Shown here: positions 6,307-14,129 of the stretch, one piece after another
How the letters are laid out: every line of letters starts with the position of its first letter
How positions within the stretch are numbered: position 1 is the stretch's first letter
DNA from: Labilithrix sp.
GTDB taxonomy: Bacteria; Myxococcota; Polyangia; Polyangiales; Polyangiaceae
Direction of reading: 5' to 3'
Assembly: GCA_028287035.1 (NCBI GenBank)
Contig: JAQBQL010000031.1
Coordinates: forward strand, 1 to 26,600
DNA: 26,600 bases
Made by a program: the position numbers and the translations under genes
The notes under the pieces: model-generated
The model's database searches: none
What the model was told of the DNA's origin: nothing
Seen by the model: the letters and a program-made list of their open reading frames with translations, nothing else

Positions 6307-7878
6307 ATGCCCATCCGGACTGCGCTCCTCTCCGTCTCCGACAAGACCGGCCTCCTCGCGTTCGCCAGGGCGCTCGCGGCCCGCGGAGTGACGCTGCTGT
6401 CGAGCGGCGGCACCGCGAAGAGCCTGTCCGCCGAGGGCATCGCGGTGGAGACGGTCGAGGACTACACCGGTTCTCCGGAGGTGATGGGCGGGCGCGTGAA
6501 GACGCTCCATCCGCGCGTGCACGGCGGCATCCTCGCGCGTGAGGGGCAGGACGATCAGGATCTCACGCGCCTCGGCGGCCGGCTCATCGACCTCGTCGTC
6601 GTGAACCTCTATCCGTTCGAGAAGGTCGCCGCGAGCGAGGGCGCCTCGTACGACGAGATCATCGAGAACATCGACATCGGCGGTCCGTCGATGGTGCGCT
6701 CCGCGGCGAAGAACCACGCGCGCGTCACGATCGTGTGCGACCCGGGCGATTACGCGAAGGTGCTCGCCGAGATCGAGAGCGGCGGGGAGGTGTCGCTCGC
6801 CACGCGCCGCGCCCTGGCGGCGAAGGCGTTCGCGCACACCGCCTCGTACGACGCGGCGATCAGCGGCACGCTTTCCGGTCCGCGCGCCGCCGATCCCGAC
6901 GGCACGGTCGGCGCGAGCGTCCATCCGCAGTACCTCACGCTGCCGTTCGAGCGCGCCTACGGGCTCCGCTACGGCGAGAACCCCCACCAGTCGGGCGCGT
7001 TCTACGTGGAGCGGGGCGCGACCGCGGGGACCATCGCGCGGGCGGCGAGCCTCGGTGCCGGCGGCAAGGAGCTATCCTTCAACAACCTCGTCGACGTCGA
7101 CGCCGCCCTCGAGGCGGTGCGTGAGCTCGCGGGTCCCGCCGCGGTCGTCGTCAAGCACACGAACCCGTGCGGCGTCGCGACCGCCGCCACGCTCGCCGAG
7201 GCCTACCGCGGCGCGCGCGATGCGGATCCGGTCAGCGCGTTCGGCGGCATCGTCGCCCTGAACCGAGAGGTCGACGAGGCCACGGCGAAGATCCTCGCGG
7301 AGACCTTCCTCGAGTGCGTCGTCGCGCCCTCCTTCGCGCCCGGCGCGCTCGACGTGCTCCGGACGAAGAAGAACCTGCGGCTGCTCGCCACGGGCGAGTG
7401 GCTCGCCGCCGACCTTCCCGCGCTGCAGTACAAGCGCGTGAGCGGCGGGCTCGTCGTGCAGTCGCGCGACGCGACCGCCGACGGCGAGGTCACACGCGGC
7501 ACGATCGTGACGAAGCGCGCCCCCTCCGCCGAGGAGCTCGCGGCCCTCGACTTCGCCTGGCGCGTCTGCAAGCACGTGAAGTCGAACGCGATCGTGCTCG
7601 CCCGCGGCCAGCGAACGGTGGGCATCGGCGCGGGCCAGATGTCGCGCGTCATCTCGGTGCAGATCGCCTGCGAGAAGGCCGGCGATGCGGCGAGGGGGAG
7701 CGTGCTCGCGAGCGACGCCTTCTTCCCGTTCCCGGACGGCGTCGAGGCCGCAGGCGAGGCGGGCATCACCGCGATCGCGCAGCCCGGAGGCAGCGTGAAG
7801 GACGCGGAGGTCATCGCTGCCGCGGATGCGCTCGGCATCGCGATGGTGACGACCGGCGTCCGACATTTCCGCCACTGA
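6307..7878 (+). CDS. purH: Bifunctional AICAR formyltransferase / IMP cyclohydrolase
   Basis: A 523-residue cytosolic enzyme for the last two steps of de novo purine synthesis: formylation of AICAR by 10-formyl-THF, then ring closure to IMP. The N-terminal cyclohydrolase domain (MGS-like fold) shows ALLSVSDKTGL, SSGGTAKSL, GRVKTLHPRVHGGIL with the catalytic Lys, NLYPF and the substrate loop ENIDIGGPSMVRSAAKN. The C-terminal formyltransferase domain has LRYGENPHQ, the catalytic Lys283-His284 pair in VKHTNPCG, SAFGGIVALN, and near the end VGIGAGQMSRV and SDAFFPFPDGVE, finishing GVRHFRH. Length and motifs match full-length PurH with no lesions. It has its own promoter directly before the ATG and no other purine gene nearby. 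Confidence 0.98.
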   Translation: MPIRTALLSVSDKTGLLAFARALAARGVTLLSSGGTAKSLSAEGIAVETVEDYTGSPEVMGGRVKTLHPRVHGGILAREGQDDQDLTRLGGRLIDLVVVNLYPFEKVAASEGASYDEIIENIDIGGPSMVRSAAKNHARVTIVCDPGDYAKVLAEIESGGEVSLATRRALAAKAFAHTASYDAAISGTLSGPRAADPDGTVGASVHPQYLTLPFERAYGLRYGENPHQSGAFYVERGATAGTIARAASLGAGGKELSFNNLVDVDAALEAVRELAGPAAVVVKHTNPCGVATAATLAEAYRGARDADPVSAFGGIVALNREVDEATAKILAETFLECVVAPSFAPGALDVLRTKKNLRLLATGEWLAADLPALQYKRVSGGLVVQSRDATADGEVTRGTIVTKRAPSAEELAALDFAWRVCKHVKSNAIVLARGQRTVGIGAGQMSRVISVQIACEKAGDAARGSVLASDAFFPFPDGVEAAGEAGITAIAQPGGSVKDAEVIAAADALGIAMVTTGVRHFRH

Positions 7879-7906
7879 TCGCGCTTTTTCGAGGCTTCTG
7901 ACCACG

Positions 7907-7934
7907 TTGCGCGTTCGGGCTCGGCGTTTAGAGT
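7907..7934 (+). promoter_or_regulatory. Candidate promoter for the 7942 gene
   Basis: TTGCGC (7907-7912), a 16-nt spacer, then TAGAGT (7929-7934). The -10 hexamer ends 7 bases before the ATG at 7942 and no Shine-Dalgarno sequence is visible, which again suggests a leaderless transcript. The -35 match is weak. Confidence 0.4.
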
Positions 7935-7941
7935 CGACCTC

Positions 7942-8868
7942 ATGGGCTCACGACACCGGCTGGCGGTCGGTCTCCTCCTCGCATCTCTCACCTCGCTCGC
8001 GTCCGTGACGACCGGCTGCGCGCCGGCCATCCGCTCCGCGACCGCGGAGGCAACGAAGGCCGCGGTGCCTGCCGCCGCCGAGGCTTCGCTCGCCGCGATC
8101 GAGGACCCGAAGCTCCAGGCGCGCGCCGCCGACGCGCTCGGAAAGCCCGACACCCAGCGCGCGCTGCAGGAGCTCTCGTCCGGCGTCACGCAGGGCGTCG
8201 TCGACGGCCTCTCGAGCGACGAGCTCGCGAACCGCCTCGACGTGCTGGTGCGCCGGCTCACGCACGCGGTGCTCGCCTCGGTCACCGACATGATGACGCC
8301 CGAGCTCCAGGAGCGCACCCAGCAGATGGCCTCGGCGCTCGCCTCGTCCATCGCGGGCGAGGTCATGCGGAGCGCGATGAAGGAGTTCTCCTCGCCGGAG
8401 GTGCAGGCCTCCCTCGGCGTCGCCGCACGCGAGCTCGCCAAGCAGGCCGTGCTCGGCTCGAACGATGCCCTCGCGGAGCTCGCCGAGAAGCGCAAGGAAG
8501 GCGACCGCGCCGCCGCGCCGCTCGGGACGGTCGGCCGCTTCTTCGCGACGCGCACCTGGCTGCTCGTCGCCATCGTCACCGGGCTCATCTTCGCGCTGCC
8601 GCTGCTCTGGCTCGTGCGCGAGCGGCGTCGAGACCGCCGCGTGAAGCTCGAGTCCGATCGGCGTCGCGACCGGGCGGCGGCGATCCTCAGCGCGATCGAG
8701 GCCGGCGGCGAGGCCGGCTTCTCTGCCCGGACGCTCGCGCTGCTCCGCGCGCAGCTGCTCGACGAGGCACTGCCGCCGGGAGCCGCCGCCGACGCCGCCG
8801 TCAACGAGGCCAAGGACGGCGTCCCGCCGTCACGTCGCGGCGGAGGGATGCGTCCTTCGGCCGTGTGA
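7942..8868 (+). CDS. Hypothetical lipoprotein with an internal transmembrane helix
   Basis: A 308-residue protein of unrecognised family. Residues 1-26 form a signal peptide ending in a lipobox-like TTGC (Cys26; the -3 position is Thr, not the usual Leu). Residues 27-200 are Ala-rich, amphipathic helices without recognisable enzymatic motifs (EVMRSAMKEF, VQASLGVAARELAKQA). Residues 207-225 are a hydrophobic helix (WLLVAIVTGLIFALPLLWL) followed by RERRRDRR, a strong cytoplasmic anchor. The last 75 residues are charged and helical. If both signals work, the N-terminal domain is tethered on the periplasmic side by lipid and helix while the tail faces the cytoplasm. No enzyme function is suggested. 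It is transcribed apart from purH, 63 bp downstream of it. Confidence 0.75.
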   Translation: MGSRHRLAVGLLLASLTSLASVTTGCAPAIRSATAEATKAAVPAAAEASLAAIEDPKLQARAADALGKPDTQRALQELSSGVTQGVVDGLSSDELANRLDVLVRRLTHAVLASVTDMMTPELQERTQQMASALASSIAGEVMRSAMKEFSSPEVQASLGVAARELAKQAVLGSNDALAELAEKRKEGDRAAAPLGTVGRFFATRTWLLVAIVTGLIFALPLLWLVRERRRDRRVKLESDRRRDRAAAILSAIEAGGEAGFSARTLALLRAQLLDEALPPGAAADAAVNEAKDGVPPSRRGGGMRPSAV

Positions 8869-8952
8869 GCGCGGCCGCGGAGGTAGGACACTTCTATCGC
8901 CACTTATTTGGCCGACGCCTCTCCGCTCTGGCATTCGTCGTGGATGGCCGGA

Positions 8953-10212
8953 ATGAGCGAGACCTGCACCGTGTGCGGGCGTGGCTTCGAGATGCAGTTC
9001 CGTTACCAGATGGAAGAGCGCGACAACGCGTTCTCCTTCTTCTGCTCCCAGGCTTGCCACGGCAAGAGCCTGCGCGGTGAGACCGCCGGCGGTGTCGTCT
9101 GCGACTGCTGCAACAAGCGGTTCGTGGTCGACCTCGTCTCGCAGGTCGTCCGCATCAAGGGCGAGGCTCGCTACGCCTGCAGCGAAGGCTGCCGCGGTCA
9201 GCTGATGCTCGAGGCCGGCGGCCAGCGCCTCGGCGCGCTCCAGGCTCCTCCGCCCGTCGTCCCCGCCGCGATCGCTCCCGTGCGCACGCCGGCTCCCGCG
9301 CCGGTGCGCACGCCTGCTCCGGTGGCTGCTGCGCCGGAGGCGGCGCCCGAGGCCGCCACGCCGCCGCCTTCCGGCGCTCGCATCACGGCCGCCCACGAGG
9401 GGAAGAAGCTCGCGGCGCCGCGCAAGCTCGCCGTCTTCAACCACAAGGGCGGAACGGGCAAGACGACCACCTCGGTCAGCATCGCCGCCGGCCTCGCGAT
9501 GAAGGGCTACAAGGTCCTCCTCGTCGACACCGACTCGCAGGGCAACGTCGCCGTGTCCCTCGGGATCAAGGCGGAGAAGACGCTCTATCACGTGCTCGTG
9601 ATGGGCCTCCGCCCGCAGGACGTCGCGGTGAAGGTCCGCGAGAACCTCGACCTCCTTCCCTCGAACGAGACGCTCGCCGCCGCCGAGCTCTATCTCGCCG
9701 GTCGCCAGAATCGCGATCGCATCCTGAAGGATCGCCTCGCTTCGGCGGCGAGCCACTACGACGTCATCATCCTCGACTGCTCGCCGTCGCTGTCGCTCCT
9801 CAACCAGAACGCGCTCGTCTTCGCCGACGGGATCCTCGTCCCGGTCGCGTGTGACTTCCTCTCGCTCGTCGGCGTCCGTCAGGTCATCAAGACCGTGAAG
9901 AACGTCAACGCGCTGCTGCACCACCCGGTCCAGATCTACGGCGTCCTGCCGACCTTCTACGACGCGCGCGCGCGCATCTGCCGCGACGCGTGGGGCACGA
10001 TGAAGGAGCACTTCGGCGACCGCTGCTTCCAGCCGGTCCGCGCCACGACGAAGATCAAGGAAGCGCCCGCGCAGGGCAAGACCATCTTCGAGTACGCGGA
10101 AGGCTCCGCCGCCGCGGCCGACTACCAGCAGGTCGTCGATCGTCTCATCACCGGCCAGATCCCGAAGGCCGCCGACGAGCCCGACGCCGAAGACCGGGCG
10201 ATGGCGGGCTGA
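8953..10212 (+). CDS. ParA-family ATPase with two N-terminal Cys4 zinc fingers
   Basis: A 419-residue protein in three parts. Residues 1-82 contain two similar zinc-binding units, each CxxC...CxxxC: Cys5/Cys8 with Cys31/Cys35, and Cys50/Cys53 with Cys76/Cys80. Residues 95-150 are an Ala/Pro-rich flexible linker with a short repeat (VRTPAPAP, VRTPAPVA). The rest is a ParA/MinD-type ATPase: deviant Walker A KGGTGKTT with Lys165 as signature lysine, the DTDSQGN motif, Walker B VIILDCSPSLS, and the C-terminal IKEAPAQGKTIFEYA typical of chromosomal ParA/Soj proteins. These ATPases form ATP-dependent dimers on DNA and position cargo. The start ATG at 8953 (MSETC) puts the first finger at the extreme N-terminus; ATG 8944 or TTG 8908 are possible. 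The ribbon-helix-helix gene follows after 51 bp. Cargo is unknown; no ParB is nearby. Confidence 0.93.
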   Translation: MSETCTVCGRGFEMQFRYQMEERDNAFSFFCSQACHGKSLRGETAGGVVCDCCNKRFVVDLVSQVVRIKGEARYACSEGCRGQLMLEAGGQRLGALQAPPPVVPAAIAPVRTPAPAPVRTPAPVAAAPEAAPEAATPPPSGARITAAHEGKKLAAPRKLAVFNHKGGTGKTTTSVSIAAGLAMKGYKVLLVDTDSQGNVAVSLGIKAEKTLYHVLVMGLRPQDVAVKVRENLDLLPSNETLAAAELYLAGRQNRDRILKDRLASAASHYDVIILDCSPSLSLLNQNALVFADGILVPVACDFLSLVGVRQVIKTVKNVNALLHHPVQIYGVLPTFYDARARICRDAWGTMKEHFGDRCFQPVRATTKIKEAPAQGKTIFEYAEGSAAAADYQQVVDRLITGQIPKAADEPDAEDRAMAG

Positions 10213-10250
10213 GCCCGTCCCCGGCAGCTTTCAATTCAACGCATGGACTC

Positions 10251-10266
10251 GAGGAGATATCCGATG
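10251..10266 (+). promoter_or_regulatory. Ribosome-binding site fixing the start of the RHH gene
   Basis: GAGGAGA at 10251-10257 lies 6 nt before ATG 10264. It supports this ATG over the in-frame ATG at 10243, which is upstream of the site. Confidence 0.7.
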
Positions 10267-10584
10267 GCAGCGCGAGACGAGGGTGGAACTGGGCTCGGAG
10301 CGGCACGCGTGCTGGACGGCGACGAGGTGCAGGGTGTGCTCACGGGCGCCTTCTACCAGGCGCCGCCCGAGAGCTCACGCATGCTCAAGGCGGAGCGCGC
10401 CGAGAAGGCGAAGCCCACGCACTACAAGGTGATCTGCATCTCGATGTACACGAAGGACCTCGACCAGCTCGACGGGCTCGTCGAGCAGCTGAAGGGCCGC
10501 GGCATCACGAAGGCGAACCGCAGCGCGCTCATCCGCGTGGCGCTCGAGCAGCTCGATCTCGACAAGGTCCCGCGCGGCCTGTGA
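10264..10584 (+). CDS. Ribbon-helix-helix (CopG-like) protein, probable partner of the ParA ATPase
   Basis: A 106-residue protein. The first 50 residues are polar and have no clear fold (GAARVLDGDEVQGVLTGAFYQAPPES). The C-terminal half matches the ribbon-helix-helix pattern: a beta strand HYKVICISMY, a first helix TKDLDQLDGLVEQLKGRG, a turn ITKANRS and a second helix ALIRVALEQLDL. RHH proteins bind DNA as dimers through the paired strands. It lies 51 bp after the ParA gene on the same strand and probably in the same transcript. Plasmid systems such as those with RHH centromere-binding proteins pair ParA with a small RHH partner in this order, so a partition-like partnership is inferred. It could instead be an autoregulator. 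No repeated operator-like sequence is obvious nearby. Confidence 0.85.
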   Translation: MAARDEGGTGLGAARVLDGDEVQGVLTGAFYQAPPESSRMLKAERAEKAKPTHYKVICISMYTKDLDQLDGLVEQLKGRGITKANRSALIRVALEQLDLDKVPRGL

Positions 10585-10657
10585 GCAAGATTCGCGAAAC
10601 AATCCGGTGACCTCGGGGTTGGGGCAGTCTCCGAACCGTCCCCGAGAAGGCTCGCGC

Positions 10658-10686
10658 TTGCGGCGTGCCGCGGCGCGCCACATAAA
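10658..10686 (+). promoter_or_regulatory. Candidate promoter for the lamin-tail lipoprotein gene
   Basis: TTGCGG (10658-10663), a 17-nt spacer, then CATAAA (10681-10686), which ends 9 bases before ATG 10696. An AAGGG stretch overlapping the -10 could also serve as a ribosome-binding site, so leaderless initiation is only one reading here. Confidence 0.4.
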
Positions 10687-10695
10687 GGGCGGCGC

Positions 10696-11514
10696 ATGAC
10701 GCGTCGTTCCGTCCTCGGCCCCTCCGCGTGGCTCGTGCTCTTCGTGGGCGCGGTCGCCGCGGTCGCAGCTTGCGCGACCAGCCCGGCCAGCGACCTGACG
10801 CCCGACCTCGACCCTTCGCTGCCCGGCATCGATGCGGGCGCGAGCACCCCGAGTCCCGGCATGCCGGGGGGCGGGCCGGCCGATGCTGCGCCCGGTGAAG
10901 AAGGCTTCACGGACGGGGACACGGGCGCGGTCACGCCGCCCGGCACCGATGCCGCGAGCGGCGTCGATGCGGCGCCGCCCGGACCGGTGACGCCGAAGCC
11001 GACCGCGAGCGAGCTCCTCGTCACGGAGGTCATGTTCGACCCGACGGGCGCGGAGCCCGCGTCCGAGTGGATCGAGCTGCACAGCCTTGCGACCTCGGCT
11101 CGGTCGCTCGGAGGCCTCACGCTGAAGGACGGCGCGGGGCGCGTGCACGTCATCGCGGGCGCGCTCACGATCGCCCCGAACGCGTGGGTGGTCCTCGCGC
11201 GGAGCCGTACCACGGCGACGGGCCTCCAGGTGCCCGCGGCGGCGATCGTCTACGAGTACGGCGCGGGGCTCGGCGACGGCGCGGGCATCCAGCTCGCGAA
11301 CGGGGCGACGGGCGCGATCTCGATCCTGAACGGCGCGACGGTCATCGCGTCCGCGCCGTACGGCGGCTGGTTCACCGGCAGCGGCGCATCGGTGCAGCTG
11401 AAGGTGCTGACCAGCTCGGCGGCGGGCTCCAAGGCGAGCTGGTGCGCGTCGTCCACCGCGTGGGCCGCCGGCGCGGACCTCGGGACGCCGGGCGCTCCGA
11501 ACGACTGCCCCTAG
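10696..11514 (+). CDS. Lipoprotein with a C-terminal lamin-tail domain (LTD)
   Basis: A 272-residue exported protein. Residues 1-26 are a signal peptide with lipobox VAAC (Cys26). Residues 27-110 are a Pro/Gly/Asp/Ala-rich spacer (PGIDAGAS..., PPGTDAASGVDAAPPG) typical of myxobacterial surface lipoproteins. The rest is a lamin-tail domain: SELLVTEVMFDPTG, SEWIELHSLATSARSLGGLTLKDGAGRVHVI, NAWVVLARS, and the closing LGTPGAPND, with an immunoglobulin-like beta-sandwich expected. Bacterial LTDs occur on secreted or surface proteins, often beside nucleases or in adhesive roles; this one has no accompanying catalytic domain. Cys at 252 and 270 (SWCASS, NDCP) may form a disulfide. Its TAG overlaps the stop of the convergent pseudouridine synthase gene by 3 bases. 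Function is otherwise unknown. Confidence 0.85.
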   Translation: MTRRSVLGPSAWLVLFVGAVAAVAACATSPASDLTPDLDPSLPGIDAGASTPSPGMPGGGPADAAPGEEGFTDGDTGAVTPPGTDAASGVDAAPPGPVTPKPTASELLVTEVMFDPTGAEPASEWIELHSLATSARSLGGLTLKDGAGRVHVIAGALTIAPNAWVVLARSRTTATGLQVPAAAIVYEYGAGLGDGAGIQLANGATGAISILNGATVIASAPYGGWFTGSGASVQLKVLTSSAAGSKASWCASSTAWAAGADLGTPGAPNDCP

Positions 11515-12617
11515 GCGACCTCGAGGTCGTCCCAGAAGGCGGCGAGATCGGCAGGGAAGGGCGCCTCGATCACGAGCGGGGCTCCGGTGACGGGATGGGG
11601 CAGCGACAGCCGCGCCGCGTGGAGCGCATGGCGCGGCAGCTCGAGCAGCACGTGGTCCTCGGCGGTCAGCTCGCCGTCGGCGCCGCGGGCGAAGCACGTC
11701 TCGTCTGGGCCATAGAGCTTGTCGCCGACGATCGGGGCGCCGAGGCTCGCGAGGTGGACGCGGATCTGGTGCTGCCGCCCGGTCTCGAGCTCGCACCGCA
11801 CGCGGGCGTAGGTCGTCCCCGAGGCCGAGGTGCGCGTTCCCTCGACGCGGAACCGCGTGGCGGCGGTGACCGCGTCCTCGCTCAGGCCAAGGCGCATCTT
11901 CACGCGGAAGGAGCTGGAGGGGTCGAGCTCGAGCGACCGCTCGTAACGGAACGCGCCGGGACCGTCGGCGGGGGCGGGGGTCGCGATGCCGCCGAGGGCC
12001 GCCGCGCGCGAGGCGTCCGGCTCGTTCCACGTCATCGCGAGGTAGGTCTTGTCGATGTGGCGGCCCTCGATGGCCTTCTTGAGGAGGCGGTCGGCGCTTG
12101 CCGACTTCGACACGAGGAGGACGCCGCTCGTCTCGCGGTCGATGCGGTGCCCGAGCGAGACGAACTGCCCGGGGCGCTCGGCCTTGAGGAGGTTGATGAG
12201 CGTGTTCTTGTGGTACCGCGCGGTCGGGTGGACCGGGAGGTTGGCCGGCTTGTCGACGGCGAAGAGGTGCTCGTCCTCGTAGAGGATCGGGATGTCGGTC
12301 GGGACCGCCACCTCGTCCCACGGCGCGCGCCAGAGGAGGACGTGCTCCTCGGCGCGCACGCGGTGGTTCGAGCGAAGGTGCTTGCCGTTCACGTCGTACG
12401 CGCTGGCCGCCACGATGAACTGGGTCCGCGTGCGGCTCGTTCGCTTCAGCTGGCTCTGGAGGAACACGTCGAGCCGCTGCCCCGCCAGCTCGGGGGGCAC
12501 CCGGAAGCAGCTGACCACCGACCCGTCCGGCACGCCCTCGGGCTGCCGGAAGCCCGTCGCGCCGAGCGCGCCGCCCAGGAAAGCGACGGCAGCTTCGGAA
12601 ACGCGGAGGCGGGTCAT
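11511..12617 (-). CDS. RluA-family pseudouridine synthase
   Basis: A 368-residue RNA-modifying enzyme that isomerises uridine to pseudouridine in rRNA or tRNA. An extra N-terminal segment of about 40 residues is followed by an S4-like RNA-binding region (GQRLDVFLQSQLKRTSRTRTQFIVA...VNGKHLRSNHRV). The catalytic domain has ILYEDEHLFAVDKPANLPVHP, then GHRIDRETSGVLLVSK with the catalytic Asp160. Later motifs are DKTYLAM, TYARVRCELETGRQHQIRVHLASLGAPIVGDKLYG and LPRHALHAARLSLPHP. The motif is HRID rather than the commoner HRLD, which is tolerated in the family. A 25-residue Ala/Pro/Gly-rich insertion lies after KTYLAM. Which uridine it modifies cannot be told from this sequence. It is divergent from glgA with 57 bp between them. 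Confidence 0.94.
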   Translation of the reverse strand: MTRLRVSEAAVAFLGGALGATGFRQPEGVPDGSVVSCFRVPPELAGQRLDVFLQSQLKRTSRTRTQFIVAASAYDVNGKHLRSNHRVRAEEHVLLWRAPWDEVAVPTDIPILYEDEHLFAVDKPANLPVHPTARYHKNTLINLLKAERPGQFVSLGHRIDRETSGVLLVSKSASADRLLKKAIEGRHIDKTYLAMTWNEPDASRAAALGGIATPAPADGPGAFRYERSLELDPSSSFRVKMRLGLSEDAVTAATRFRVEGTRTSASGTTYARVRCELETGRQHQIRVHLASLGAPIVGDKLYGPDETCFARGADGELTAEDHVLLELPRHALHAARLSLPHPVTGAPLVIEAPFPADLAAFWDDLEVA

Positions 12618-12656
12618 CCAGCCCTCTTCTTAGCGATCTCGCCAGGGCCTGAACAG

Positions 12657-12665
12657 TGCTAGAAC
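12657..12665 (+). promoter_or_regulatory. Extended -10 element for glgA
   Basis: TGCTAGAAC is an extended -10 (TGn plus TAGAAC) that ends 9 bases before the glgA ATG. No clear -35 and no Shine-Dalgarno sequence are seen, consistent with a leaderless or nearly leaderless message. Confidence 0.45.
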
Positions 12666-12674
12666 GCCGGCCCG

Positions 12675-14129
12675 ATGGAGATCCTTTTCGTCACGACCGA
12701 GCTCGCGCCCTACGTGAAGGTCGGCGGCCTCGCCGACGTCAGCGCCGCGCTCCCGAAGACGCTGAAGGCGCTCGGGCACAAGGTCACGATCGTCATGCCG
12801 CGTTTTCCCGCCTTCGAGGAGGCTGGCCTGCTCCTGGCGCGCCGGCTGACGCCGCTGCACCTCGACTTCGGCGGCAAGCCGCTCGAGGTGACGGTGTTCG
12901 ACGGGCGCCTGCCCTCGCAGGTCGACCTCGTCCTGCTCGACGTGCCCGGCCTCTTCGACCGCGACGGCGTCTACGGCGACCCGCGGGAGCCCGGCAAGGA
13001 CTACGCGGACAACGCGCTCCGTTTTGCGGTCCTCTCGCGCGCCGCTGCCGAGATCGTGAAGCAGCGTCGTGACACGGGCACCCCGTTCGACGTCGTGCAC
13101 GTGAACGACTGGCCGACCGCGCTCGTGCCGAAGTACCTCGCCGACCTCGGGGTGGAGGCGAGCACGCTCCTCACCATCCACAACGTCGCGCACCAGGGGA
13201 TCTTCCCGAAGGACGTCGTCCCGAGCCTCGGCTTCACGTGGGACGACTTCACGACCGACGGGCTCGAGTTCTACGGCTCGGTGAACTTCCTGAAGCAGGG
13301 CATCCTCAGCGCCGATGCGGTCTCCACGGTGAGCCCGTCGTACGCCAAGGAGATCCAGACCGACCCCGGCGGCAGCCGCCTCGAGGGCGTGCTCCGCGCG
13401 AAGAACAAGATCCTCGGGATCGTCAACGGCGTCGACTACGGCGTCTGGAACCCGGCCACCGACTCGAGCATCGCGGCTCGGTACGACGCCGAGGGGCCGG
13501 CGAACAAGGTGCGCTGCAAGGGCGCCCTCCAGAACGAGCTCGGCCTGCCGCTCGACCAGGACGCGCCGCTCGTCGTGAGCGTCGGCCGCCTCGTCACGCA
13601 GAAGGGCATCGACCTCGTCATCGAGTCGCTGCCGCGCATCCTCCGCGGGAGCAACGCGCAGGTCGTGATCGCCGGCGAGGGTGAGGACGACATCGTCGCG
13701 AAGCTCGAGGCGGCCGTCGCCAAGAGCCGCGGCCGCGCGGTCTTCATCCGCAACGCCGCCGAGTCGCTCGTGCATCGCATCTTCGCGGGCGCCGACCTCG
13801 CGCTCGTGCCGAGCCGCTTCGAGCCGTGCGGGCTCGTGCAGCTGTACGCGCAGCGCTACGGCGCGGCGCCGGTGGCGCATGCCACGGGCGGTCTCACCGA
13901 CACGATCATCGACTGCGACGCGAAGCTCGAGACCGGCACCGGCTTCCTCTTCGAGGAGCCGACCGTCGACCAGCTCTACGCGACGGTTCAGCGGGCCATC
14001 GCCGCCTACGAGACCGATCGCTGGCCGGCCCTTCGCCGCCGCGTGATGCGTCTCGACCGCGGCTGGGAGCGCGCCGGCCGCCAGTACGAGCAGGCGTACC
14101 GCACCCTGAAGCCTGCGGCAGTCGCGTAG
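12675..14129 (+). CDS. glgA: Glycogen synthase (ADP-glucose type, GT5)
   Basis: A 484-residue cytosolic glycosyltransferase that extends alpha-1,4-glucan chains from ADP-glucose. The N-terminal Rossmann domain starts MEILFVTTELAPYVKVGGLADV, with Lys15 of the KxGGLxDV substrate motif, then DVVHVNDWPTALVP and LTIHNVAHQGIF. The second domain has NGVDYGVWNP, a nucleotide-binding VVSVGRLVTQKGID and the catalytic SRFEPCGLVQLYAQRYGAAPVAHATGGLTDT region. Length and domain order match GlgA. No other glycogen gene (glgB, glgC, glgP) is in the window. It is transcribed from its own promoter and ends at the edge of the repeat array. Confidence 0.97.
   Translation: MEILFVTTELAPYVKVGGLADVSAALPKTLKALGHKVTIVMPRFPAFEEAGLLLARRLTPLHLDFGGKPLEVTVFDGRLPSQVDLVLLDVPGLFDRDGVYGDPREPGKDYADNALRFAVLSRAAAEIVKQRRDTGTPFDVVHVNDWPTALVPKYLADLGVEASTLLTIHNVAHQGIFPKDVVPSLGFTWDDFTTDGLEFYGSVNFLKQGILSADAVSTVSPSYAKEIQTDPGGSRLEGVLRAKNKILGIVNGVDYGVWNPATDSSIAARYDAEGPANKVRCKGALQNELGLPLDQDAPLVVSVGRLVTQKGIDLVIESLPRILRGSNAQVVIAGEGEDDIVAKLEAAVAKSRGRAVFIRNAAESLVHRIFAGADLALVPSRFEPCGLVQLYAQRYGAAPVAHATGGLTDTIIDCDAKLETGTGFLFEEPTVDQLYATVQRAIAAYETDRWPALRRRVMRLDRGWERAGRQYEQAYRTLKPAAVA

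Noticed and set aside
10612..10646. Inverted repeat CTCGGGG / CCCCGAG between the RHH and lamin-tail genes as a terminator.
   Set aside because: The loop is 21 nt and no T tract follows; a 7-bp GC stem is expected by chance at this GC content.
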